Shown here: piece after piece, positions 23,101 through 33,663 of the stretch
Layout of the letters: each line of letters begins with the position of its first letter
Position numbering within the stretch: the first letter of the stretch is position 1
DNA from: Clarkia xantiana subsp. parviflora
Taxonomy: Eukaryota > Streptophyta > Magnoliopsida > Myrtales > Onagraceae
DNA length: 64,000 bases
Assembly: GCA_036873135.1 (NCBI GenBank)
Contig: JAPTYO010000001.1
Coordinates: 45,904,774-45,968,773, forward strand
Direction: 5' to 3'
Translations under genes and position numbers: made by a program
The notes under the pieces: model-generated
Databases searched by the model: none
Told to the model about the DNA's origin: nothing
What the model saw: only the letters and a program-made list of their open reading frames with translations

Positions 23101-24179
23101 AGATGAAACTGCCAATGCTTCAGGAAGCAGAGCCTCAGCTGCTGGATCATTCCTCACCAGTTCAAACACCCTCTGCACTATCTGATTAATGAGATGTCAA
23201 AACGAAAGTCAGCTTCAGTATTTTTTGCATAAATGTGCTACTGTAACATGTTCCCAGAAACATCATCCATTCAAAATTAGAGGTTATTCAACAATCCAAT
23301 TGTATCAATATAATGACTTTGATAACGGATCATCATGGAAATATTCACTGTTGAGTATAAATAACTACCCTGTTATCTCCTGAATCTAAACAGTTTTTTT
23401 TTTTTTGGTAATTCTACTTGCATTAGTAGTTTGTAACATCTGTTCAATGTGAAGCTGGGAGAGGAAACCCAGGAATCAGAACAATCTTCCAAATGTTATA
23501 TCGGGGTTAAAAGTGGAGGACTGGCTTTAGTGTGTCCAATTAATTGAGTGCATAGAACTATTTGGCGTAGAGTAACTGAACAGTTCCACAAAAAGTTCCA
23601 GGAAAATTCTGCCCAGTAAAAGTTAAAGCTTGACTAGGAACAAGATCTAAGTAAAATGGGAAGCCTGAACATTTTTCGTGCAGGACATTATGATAATTTT
23701 GGAGATATGATATCCACTCCACCAACAGATCATGACAGTTCTGGAGAAAGAAAAAAACCAGACATTCACCGAAGACATCAAATGCAACCTAGATCTGCTA
23801 ATGTACATGCCACCTAGATGAACCAGAGCATCAAAAGTTACACAGTAGTAGCCAACCAACGCTAACAAGAAACATGCAGCTTTGACCAATATCTCAATTC
23901 TCAAGCACTTGAACGTAGTCAAGCAAATAAGAACATGCAAATCCACGGAAGTAGAAGTGCTTTCCAAGTTAGGAGCAATACGGAAATAGAAACATATCCC
24001 AAAAATTAAGATTGATGATGATAAACCTTGAAGGCATGTCGAGGCTTGCATCCCATGAGCTGGAGAGCGCTCTGAAGAACCGTACGCGTGTATCGGAAGG
24101 ACTCTCTACCATTCTCTGATCTCTTCTCCACATCGTCCACCACCACGATGTACAGCGCCTTCGCCACCTCAGCAGCCAT
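20179..24179 (-). CDS. LPA1: 2-phosphoglycerate kinase-like P-loop protein (low phytic acid 1 type)
   Basis: Seven coding exons join in frame: 24179-24027, 23181-22856, 22500-22419, 22193-21771, 21668-20952, 20838-20728 and 20637-20179. All have GT-AG borders, giving 756 residues. The start [16 protein letters not shown] and the block [17 protein letters not shown] match this plant family. Exon 3 carries the Walker A loop GTSGCGKS (residues 174-181). [12 protein letters not shown] follows in exon 4 (about 198-209). The C-terminal third is acidic ([12 protein letters not shown] in exon 6) and Ser/Arg-rich. The rice homologue (low phytic acid 1) affects seed phytate, and the kinase domain resembles archaeal 2-phosphoglycerate kinases; the true plant substrate is unsettled. 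The gene appears intact. The splice model is mine, from reading frame, and has no transcript support. Confidence 0.92.
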
Positions 24180-24199
24180 CTTCCTGTACAAGCCACAGA

Positions 24200-24540
24200 C
24201 CTGAGGAGCAGAACCACGAACATCAGGGGCAGCAGCATCGGATAAGCCCAATCAATCGCTAACAATCCACCAACAAAAGCAAAAAACTTGTAAAATCATC
24301 GCTCCGGAAACGCGTTGAAAACAATAATCAACCACAATCCGTCGGAAAATCGATTCTCAAGAATAATGCAGGTACCGGAGCCGATGAACGATGCGAGGAA
24401 GAGATAGAAGATCGAACCTGAACAAGACGCCGAGCAGATTGCCAAGCAGGAAGAGAGATCAATCGTCAGCGATTAGTGCCGCGAGATGAGTTGTTCATAG
24501 GAAGGGATCGGAGGGGGGGAGGTAGAGAGAGAAAGTCTAA
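24200..24540 (-). promoter_or_regulatory. 5' UTR with probable leader intron, LPA1-like gene
   Basis: Upstream of the start codon an acceptor-like CTCAG/GT (exon from 24200) and a donor-like CAG/GTTCGA (exon end 24418) suggest an intron of 217 bp in the 5' UTR. A CT-rich stretch at 24520-24540 and a (CT)n run at 24708-24724 may mark the core promoter. An open frame running upstream from the start would be removed by this intron. Confidence 0.45.
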
Positions 24541-24544
24541 TGGA

Positions 24545-24915
24545 ACGCCACAACTGCTGCTCCCCATTGCGCGTCAGCTCATCTGCTTCCACGCATCACA
24601 CAAACAGAGCCTCCACGAGTAACTCCTTCCCCAACGTTATGCTTTCTGAAACCGCCTTCTTCTCCCTCTTGTCTTTCTGTCTAAAATTCTGTGCCTTGTC
24701 TGTGAGCGTCTCTCTCTCTCTCTATGGGGCCGAATTGACGGATTTCGCCCTGCTTTCTCCCACACAAACTGCGACTGCCGCGCGATTTATATTATTTAGT
24801 ATTTACTTCGCGTCCTACGACCGGGCCATTTGACTTTTGACTTTTGACCGGGATGTGTTGTAAAAACTAAAATGTCAAATATAAACTTGTAATTCTGATT
24901 TTTTAAACTTCTCTT
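24545..24915. other. Upstream region of the LPA1-like gene
   Basis: Non-coding, with a (CT)n run at 24708-24724. The Copia insertion starts within about 500 bp of the inferred transcription start and may have displaced distal promoter sequence. Confidence 0.4.
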
Positions 24916-24933
24916 TGTTAGACTACGGTTCGT

Positions 24934-25489
24934 TGTTAGATTACGGAGACTGATTACTACGGTCGTGGTACATATTAGTATCCGAAATTATGTAGTCTTA
25001 AGATCCTTCCTGCAGGGAGTTCACGATCCTCCGGTCGGCACCCGTAGAGGTTCTGGTTAAGGAAGCCATATGCGGTATGTTCTCCACAGCAAAGCATCTG
25101 ATCGATTCTTGCCATGAGACAAATCTCTGGAGTGTTTGCTAGAAAGCAAATTGGCACACCCTTTGGTGGGAAGTGGTTCGGCCGAAATACCTATGTGTGG
25201 GGTGGATGATTTTTCTCTCTAAAACACTCTAATGAGGAGATAGTGATTAACCCTAAAAATTCCCTAACACCATATATTTATAGGAGGAGCAAAGTAGACA
25301 AAAGTCTACTTTGCCCACTCTATATTTCGGTCGGCCACTATGCATAGGGAGGCCCAATTTTAGGTATCGCATGTCAATTGGTACTTGGGTCTAGCCCAAT
25401 TACCCTAATGTGACATGTACCTAATTTTCTTAGGTAAACTATACATATTATGGGCTACCAATTACGGCGCCCATCACCATATGCTTACA
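24934..25489 (-). repeat. Copia 3' LTR
   Basis: A 556 bp LTR. Compared with the 5' LTR it lacks about 45 bp near its inner (low-coordinate) end, including the gcagcggaagatt block. It holds a TATA-like run, tatatttatagg (near 25273), on the minus-strand promoter side. Confidence 0.8.
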
Positions 25490-26619
25490 GCTCCCACTCG
25501 CCGGAATGGGAGGGTGCATGTTAATGTATTGTCGTCCAAATCTGCATCGACATTTCACTCATTCGATCTTGTCCTTGCTTCCTAACAGTTCATACGAGGT
25601 TTGCCGTGCGACCGGCGGATACGACGGGCATCGTGCTACTCATCTGTTAGGAGTATTGTAGCGCCCGCGGAACGTTGATTTCCTTTTCTCTAATCAACCT
25701 GTTATAAACAACATTTATAGTATCGTGTTGTATCCTAGGACAACTGATAATTCTCCTTCTGGCTAGTTTCCACGTAGGAACACTTCTCCAAGGCATCCGT
25801 ACAAGTATTCACAACCTTCAACTAATATCCGGTTGGTGGCCACCTAGTGAATACAAGAGTATGTGAATTACATGTGAACTTGAACATCCCCGTTGCTCAT
25901 ATCCTCAGTCAAACCCAACCGGTTACCAAATACGTTGTCACTGGGCCTTTTTGTTCACCACTAGCTCGTATGCCGGGAAGCGAGCATTGAGTCTGACCTT
26001 AGATATGAGTTCTGAGTCTGTGAGGATACTTTAGGTGCCTCTTCATAAGGCTTCTGGGATCAATCACACGCTCGAGGTGAATAAGTTTGTGCCCGCCAGA
26101 ATCACGGGGATTCCTTCCTAGCACAACCGAGTTGTGACCCCGTGGTCGAACGTGCCATGCGTAGTATGAAGCACGCGTTGATAGCATACCTGAACCTTTT
26201 GGGTTGATAGGAAAGGGATATGTCAATCATGCTATCACAGATTCTCATCTGGCCCAGAATGTGGTTAAATGACGAACGAAGTTCATCACGACGATATGCA
26301 AAACGGAGATCATGTCGAGTTACTTCGAAACTAGATAATCGTTTTGCTTAATCAGGTTTATCCCCCTGACTCATAGCCAGTCTTGTTTGTTAGAGGCCTC
26401 CCTCCACCGCAAGACTACCGTACCTGTGTGATTAGGTAAGGCCCACATTCGACATAGTTTGGTTGAGGATTGCGTCCTCCTACGACTTTGTTTATAGACA
26501 GTAAATAAAATGTAATCAAAACATTATGACGTCGATTGATCATAAACTCAGTTGCAATTCTTTCGCTTACAAAATGTAACTTTCTAATATCAAAATGTTA
26601 TCACATATACTTTCCATTT
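25490..26619 (-). other. Copia 3' untranslated region
   Basis: The sequence between the RNase H remnant and the 3' LTR. It ends at the polypurine tract next to 25489. No open frame of note, and no second inserted element recognised. Confidence 0.5.
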
Positions 26620-28110
26620 CTAAACCCTACGCAATCCAAGCAGTTTTACGTGATTTTTGAATATCTCCATGCGTAGTGGTTTAGTTAATGGGTCTGCAAT
26701 CATATTATCAGTGGACAAGTATTCCATAGTGATTATATTATCTTCTACCATAGATTTAGCATAGAAATATTTTACATCGATGTGTTTGATCCTACTATGG
26801 TACTTCGAATTCTTAACTGCCGCAATGGCTGCTTGACTGTCAGAGAAGACCTTCACATGTTTATTCTCAACATCACCACCAAGCAGTGCAGTTAGAAGCC
26901 TTTTGAGCCGGACCGCTTCTTGTGCATTCTTAGAGAGAGCTACGAATTCTGATTCCATCGTGGACAACACGACACGGGTTTGCTTCTTGCTCGTCCATGA
27001 AATGGCGGCATTATCAAGGAGGAACAAACCCCCTGTTGTGAACTTACGATCCCCCCTTCTTGTGCATTCTTAGAGAGAGCTACGAATTCTGATTACATCG
27101 TGGACAGCACGACACGGGTTTGCTTCTTGCTCGTCCATGAAATGGCGGCATTATCAAGGAGGAACAATCCCCCTGTTGTGAACTTACGATCATCTGGATC
27201 GCCACCATGGTCGGTGTCACTGTAACCGGTCAATTCTAACTTCTTGCCCTCATAGCACAGTGTGTAGTCGGTAGTACCTTTCAGATAACGAATTATTCGT
27301 TTTACAGTCTTTAAATGTTGATAGCCAGGATCTGATTGGAAACGTGCTACTAGGCCCACGGTGTAACAGATATCCGGACGGCTGCATTGCATGGCGTACA
27401 TTAAACTACCGACCATGCTTAAATACTCCACACCCTTCATCTGTTCACGCTCTGCCATGTTCTTGGGGCCGTCACGTTTTGACAGTGCGCACCCAAACAC
27501 CACCGGCGTATCCACGGGTTTGGCATCCTGTAATCTGAATCTTTTCAACAGTTTGTTGATATAAGCTTCTTGAGATAGAAGCTCGATCTCTAGCAATTTT
27601 AATGCCTAATATATATGTGGCATCTCCCATGTCTTTCATCTCAAATACAGATGCCAACCAGGACTTTGACTTGTTCATAAACTCACGTCGTTTGCGGCAA
27701 TGAGTATGTCGTCCACGTATAAGGTTAATATGACATACTTAGACCCGGAGGTCTTATGATACACGCACAGATCCTCGTAAAGATTCACAAATCTGTTTCC
27801 TACGATTTCCTCGTGGAATTTGCGGTACCATTGTCGAGACGACTGTTTAAGACCGTAAATGGACCTTTGGAGTTTACAAACTATATATTCGTTACCATGA
27901 GTAATGAAACCCTCTGGTTGCTCCATGTAGATCTCTTCATCCAGGTTTCCGAGGAGGAATGCGGTCTTAATACTCATTTGGTGAGGTTCGAAATCGAGAC
28001 CTGCGACCAGGACCATGAATGACCCTTACCGTGGTCTTACGCACAGTTGGTGAGTTTGTTTCGTCAAAGTACACTCCGTGAATTTAGTACAGCTTTGTAA
28101 CGCTCGACCT
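26620..28110 (-). pseudogene. Copia reverse transcriptase / RNase H remnant
   Basis: Pieces of a Copia pol in broken frames. From 28016 comes the RT core with KTAFLLGNLDEEIYMEQPEGF-like text and YVDDILIA. Next is the GDATYILGIKI region, then CSRPDICYTVGL. The RNase H part (26620-27197) has STMESEFVAL, HIDVKYFYAK and DPLTKPL. The residue where Copia RT normally has its first catalytic Asp (before KTAF) reads Ser-Ile, so the enzyme would be dead even if frames were repaired. Upstream, KVERYKA is still readable near 28090, then a deletion follows. A 140 bp tandem duplication breaks the RNase H frame. Confidence 0.88.
26918..27197 (-). repeat. 140 bp tandem duplication in Copia RNase H
   Basis: tgtgcattcttagagagagc begins at 26921 and again at 27061; the two copies differ at only a few bases. 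140 is not a multiple of three, so the duplication shifts the frame. The few differences suggest it arose well after the element inserted. Confidence 0.8.
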
Positions 28111-30754
28111 TTTCCATCAGTGGTGAGCCTTCTTTCAGGACTCACTGTATCCTTATGCCCCTGTGGTTAGCAGGTAAATCAACTATTAATGACTTTCATT
28201 CAGACGATCTCTCTCATTTATTATTTTCCTCAATTTCTTCAATTGAGGTCTTTCCAATGCAGTCCAACAGTTGTTAGAGTGAGGTCATCACCTTCTAGAT
28301 GGGATACTTCTTTAGAGAAGTTCGATGCCTTTGACTTTCGTCTAGGTTTGCTTATCCCGTCTTTGAGTCTTAACATCTCTCCCATTCGGAATAATGCCTC
28401 TTTTCGGAGCATTCCTTCCAATTGGGATTAATTCTCCCACTCGAAATAACGCTTCTGATCGGAGCATCATTTCTATTGGGTACAAGAGCAGTGCTTTGAA
28501 CCATAACCAACAACTTTCCTTGGACGACTTTTCGGTCTTGGAGTTTTACTTTCATGATTAATTCATTGATCACTAGGATCTGGAACCAAGTTTGTCGGAT
28601 CACTCCCACTGGGAAAAATGGGTAGTATGGGTAGTTGTGGCAATCCTGGTTCAACATTACGATAATCAGGTTCAACTTGATTCGTCCAATCAACAACAGT
28701 GATTACATGTGGTAGGTGTTTATTCCTCCCACTAGATTTATTATGAAAATGTTCCCATTATCATTTACCATGTCATTCACTTGAGTTGTTGTTTCAAATC
28801 TATCTCACTCGAATTAAGTGGGACCTGCTATCTGTAACATCTTGCTCCTGATTTGATCAAGACTCATTATTCTGAACTGTCAATGCATCAGAAAATTCGT
28901 CATCAAGTATGTAATGTCACATGTTCGACCACGGTATCATATCTTTAAGCTGTAACCATGTATTTTCAAAGAGTAGTTTGCATACTCTTGTCCTAAATAC
29001 GTGTTTAATGCGCAAATTAATGTTGCATGGTGATATGATTTAATTCATTATCACTCTTCAGCCTTTTTATGGTGGCTTGTCATACCGATTTCAGTGGAAC
29101 ACAGTTTTACATGAATGTGAGTCACTTCTCATCATCCCTTAGAGCACTTTCAATGGGCAAATTTTTCAAGACATTTGATTATGTGGATGTGAGAGGTTAG
29201 GACAAAATTTGTCCATACCACTAATTGTCCATCTAATTTCTTATTCTCTTTCCTCTAAGCTGTCCATGAGACATTTTGTACTCTTTCATATTTTGTTATA
29301 GTTTTCATTCTCTCTCCATGTTATATCTAATGTTTATATTATATAATATAATAATCAAATTTGAGACAAAAATTGTCTTTGCCATTGTAGGAGGTTAAGC
29401 CATTTCAAACTAAATTAATATTATTATTACAATTGATGATGTGGAGGTGAGATGGCTCAAAATGGGAACCAAAATGGCTTGCACCATTGTGAATGCTCTT
29501 AGGGAACAACTGAATAAGTGACTCTAACATTATGTTTATAAACTTATGCTTCCAGAAGCGTGTGATTTGATTTGAATGCCTAGCCTGACTTATCGTTCAA
29601 GGCGTACGGAAGGAAAATCGTTTAACCGACTTCATCCTTCTTCGTTTGCAAACTTATCTCAGAGATTTTATCCCATCTCCGAACTGAGCATTTCAGGTTT
29701 TCACCTTATGCGTCAGTCGATACTTTTTCGATACTTTTTCAAGGTCGTAGTAGCTTTCCGAAGCCTACTTCTAACTGATGTAAATGTTATCAATAAGTTA
29801 TTTCTGAAGGAATGCAAACGAAAATTCAGCACTCATCATTTAAACACTTCATTATTAAACTCATTTGAAACGATGTGTTCCTTTTTCGAGGTATACTTGC
29901 GCGTAGCACAATTTTACCGAAGTTTTAACCCTTGGTTAAATAGTTTCATTTCTGAATTTAATTCAATTTAATCCAATCGGTTTCAAACATGATCATCATT
30001 ACAGTTTATTTCATTCAATGAAGTATTAACAATAAAGAAAGATTTATAACTGGTTTGTTCATAGAACTAAGCAATTGATGGACTTTAATGGCATCTTGAT
30101 TTTACTCAAAGAGTTAGACGTATGAGGAAATGTATGGAGTTGTTTGATTCAACTATTTCTAATAGCTTTGTTTCTTCGGTTTACTTACATTTCAGATATG
30201 TCTCGTTTCTAGCCGAGTCGATTAATCTTGATAAGTAGAACTCATTTCGAATCGAATAGTAACTACTTTATTCAATAATTCCGAAATAATAACAACCAGA
30301 ATTCAAACAAAATGAACAATAGGAAATAAAAACCAACATAAACAATACTGGGGTCTCAGATCTCAAACTTGAAGCAGTCACGAAGAAGAATGATGGACAG
30401 GTCGTCTTAACCTAGTTGTACCGTGAAGGTATTCAACATTTAGAACTTTTGTTGCCGGGGTTTGCCAAGCATTTTAGAATACCAATGAATCTTTCATCGA
30501 ATGCCTCGGGTTCTTTCGGAAAGTTTCCTTTTTATCATCTGCTTCGAATAGGTCTATTGTCGTCTTAATCAATTTGATCAGACGCGTGAGCCCTTTTTCG
30601 TCAACAAACATGAAAGAGGAAACATCGTCATTACTTTTTGAGCCCTTGTCCATAAACCTAACTCATCAGCAGGATAATGATAGACTATTACACAGTCCTC
30701 ACTGCATACAACACTGTAGTATTCTGCCATTAATGCTCTAGCTTCAGCGGCCTT
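28111..30754 (-). other. Degenerate Copia interior
   Basis: Lies between the RT remnant and the Gypsy insertion, where gag/protease/integrase would have been. I could not identify an integrase. AT-rich text with many stops, plus a MITE at 29142-29498. Confidence 0.45.
29142..29498. mobile_element. PIF/Harbinger-type MITE
   Basis: 357 bp. The left end gagcactttcaatggg and right end accattgtgaatgctc are inverted repeats with a few mismatches, flanked by TTA (29139-29141 and 29499-29501). Its ends resemble those of the MITE at 11271-11688, so the two may share a family. Inserted into the decayed Copia interior. Confidence 0.72.
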
Positions 30755-30759
30755 ACCCT

Positions 30760-31782
30760 TGTTTCGACCGAGTTATTGCGGGTTGTCCGCCGGATAACTT
30801 GTCGAGGTCTTCTAGTTGGATGTGGGCTAAATCCGCCTTCTAGTGTTGTGCGCGGGCTTTAGCTTTGTCTTCCGAGTGAGGGCAAGTCTCTCTGGGTCTC
30901 TAGCAGGACGTCCGTCGGCACCTGCAAAGGAGCGTTACCAAGCAGTCCCTGTGGAGAGGGGGGGGGTGCTTGGCGTGCTCACTCCGACGTTCAACATCAG
31001 TAGTTTTTCTAGAGAGAGAAAGAGAGGGTTTTTAGAGAGAAGTCAGAGCTTTTTCCCGAGCTTGCCCAAAGTGATTTTGGAATGAATTGAATTGACTTGA
31101 AAATGTTCACCCCCAAGGTGGCTATTTATAGGCAACCTTGGACCGTAAACCGGTTTTGACCCGGTTCAATGTGGAAATGTGAACCGGGATGCACGGGTAA
31201 GCTTCGGGAAAAGGAGTTCTGACGTGCGTCTCAGGCGGCTGTCATGAACGGGACGCGCGCGCCTCTAAGACAAAGGTCTCGGACACACAGGAGTTAGTGT
31301 AAAAATCGGGTCTCCGTATGCGTCTGAGGTAAAATGGGGGGTGTGCGCGACACCCCCCGGGTGTGGGACTTACCCGGAATTCTGGGTAAGCCTAGGCCTA
31401 CCCGGAATTCCGGGTAAGCTTAGGCTTACCCGGAAATTCCGGGTAAGCCAAGCTTACCCGGAATTCCGGGTAAGCTTAGCTTACCTGGAAATTCCGGGTA
31501 AGCTGGGGGCTTACCCGGAATTTCCGGGTAAGCTAAGCTTACCCGGAAATTCCGGGTAAGCTTAGCTTACCCGGAATTCTCCGGGTAGGCCTAGCTTACC
31601 CGGAAATTCCGGGTAAGCTAGGCTTACCCGGAATTTCCGGGTAAGCCCCCCGGGGCGCCGGGCAAGTTTGCGACTTGCCCGGTTTACCCCGGTTAGCTCG
31701 AAATTGGGTATCCCGAAGGGCCTCGTGCGAATATGAGGTCCGAATAATTAAAACCGAGCCCGGATCACGCGTATGTCCATCA
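30760..31782 (-). repeat. Gypsy 3' LTR
   Basis: Ends TGTTTCGACC...GTCCATCA as written on the plus strand. On the minus strand the order is U3, TATA box (CTATAAATAG, 31122-31131), then R/U5. The palindrome array lies in U3. Confidence 0.93.
31335..31690. repeat. Palindrome array in U3 (copy at 41508-41863)
   Basis: Ten near-identical palindromes of the form cttacccggaattccgggtaag stand almost head to tail at 31369-31650. They are bracketed by two other hairpins: ggggggtgt/acacccccc on the left and gggcaagt/acttgccc on the right. Individual units differ by one or two bases in the centre (aatt, aaatt, aattt). They lie upstream of the TATA box in element orientation. The same array occurs in the other LTR. 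Confidence 0.9.
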
Positions 31783-33663
31783 CTTGCCCCCGAGTTGAAC
31801 AACGGCTTGACCTTTGTTTAACTCTATTATAAGATAGGGAATATGCGTGATTCGGGCCGTTCGCTCACCTTGAGTTTTGACCTACCAAGGGTGGATGCGC
31901 GCGGCTCCGACGAATTCCTTGCCTTAGTTCTTGAGATGGTCGTGCTTGGTAACTGTATGAAGGATTAGTAGCACAACAGACTACGAATAAAATGAAAAGT
32001 GTGATTATTTGGAGAATTAAGGTGCGAGCACGCATGAAATTTTTTCGAGCTCGTACGATGAGCTAATAAATACGGAACGTTCATGATATGACTAAATACA
32101 TCAAAATAAATCATGCAAGTCTTGAAAAAATATTTTTCATGTAGTGTGATAGTTTTTGGGAGCTCGTCGTCCGAGACGGTCGTCTTGACGGCGAGACGAC
32201 GGTTTTGAGTGAATGAAATAGGGCCGAGTTTTGGAAAATCACATGCAACGGTCCTAATATGAAAAAATCATAAACTCAACGTTTTCAAAAAGTTGAGGGT
32301 GTTTGAAATGACTTAGTTGAAATTTATTCAAGTCATTTGATAGTTAAAAACCCAAACCATCAACAACTTCAAAAAAAATGAATGGTAGGTAGGGATATAC
32401 CTCCTTGATGTATGGTACTTACCATGTTGTGTAGTCCCTTCTCCTCCATGATAGTTTATAAAACTATCAACTTTTGAATTGGCTATGGTGATAGTTTTGG
32501 AGGAGCTAAGGTAGGGATTTTAGGAACTCACTCTAGGGTGCAAGGGAGACCACATTCCGGCCAGCCACCACCAGGAGCACCACCGGCGACACCAGGGCGG
32601 CGCAGCGGCGGCGAGGCGGCGGCGGCAGCGGCGGGTCCGGCGGCTGCAGCGGGCGGCGGCTGCTCCTCTTCTTGGTTCGATTTTTGACTCGATTTGATCC
32701 GATTTCGAGTCCTTTTTGTCGAGCATCGATTGGTAACGTCCTCTACTCGCTTTTCTTGAGGTTGATTAGACCTATAGGGCTGCACATTTGAACCTCAATA
32801 AGGTGCCTTGTAGGTGTTTGATAAAATGCATGAGTGAAGTTTTTGCTTGATTTTCAATATTTGCTTTTGGCTAAGCTTTAGGTGTAAATAGATAGAGTTA
32901 GGGATAAGAAACTCCCTTTGTGAAGTGGCTCTTAGGTTTCGATCAACCGAGGGGAAATCGCGGGGGTTCGAAATCGGAGTTTTTCGAGCGATAAGCTTGA
33001 CCCCTTGTTTCTTGATATGGATAACTTGAAATGATGTTTCCTATTGTGATAAAGCCCCCTTGATTGTTTGTGAGTGGATTGCCATGCCCCCGGAGCTTAG
33101 GTGAATGCTTGGTAGTTTGCCTTCGTTAGTGGCTTGGTTGACCCGAGTGTTTTTCGGGTTGTTCGGAGAGGGGTAAGTCCCTTCGTGGTGTGCAACGGGC
33201 TTGCTTGAGTGCATTTTAACTGGTTGTATGTGCCCCCGGAGCCTTGAGCCATTCTAAGGATGAAATTTGATCAAAAGGTGGTCGGATGGCATTTTGGTAA
33301 TTATAACCAACTTTGTATGCCTTTGATTTTGTTCTCTTGAATTTGTTGCTATGTAGAGGGCTTGAATACCTGTGACACATTGCACAAACATATGAAAATT
33401 TGGTTAGTAGGTGGCCTAGGCCTTTGATGAGCGTAAGGATTTTTGATTCCCGAGCGGGAGGGTCCCTAGCTGTTTGCATGCGGACAGTCGGTCCGTTGGG
33501 TTTTATGTCCTTATAAAGGATTTTGATGAGTGTGGTTGATGTGTTGCTTTAGTTATTGATTGAGTTGGTGTATGGTTTTTGCAGGACTTAGTCGACTAGC
33601 TTGCAGGCGCCCGATTCTGATACTTAGGATATTCTCGGAAACTGTCATTCTCGAATCGCTGAC
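31783..33663. other. Spacer upstream of the antisense gene
   Basis: Starts with the polypurine tract (minus strand) beside the 3' LTR. Contains a GC-rich patch at 32560-32670 that could be the promoter/leader of the plus-strand gene, and two copies of tgcccccggag (33085 and 33231). No gag or other conserved frame is seen on either strand. Confidence 0.5.
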
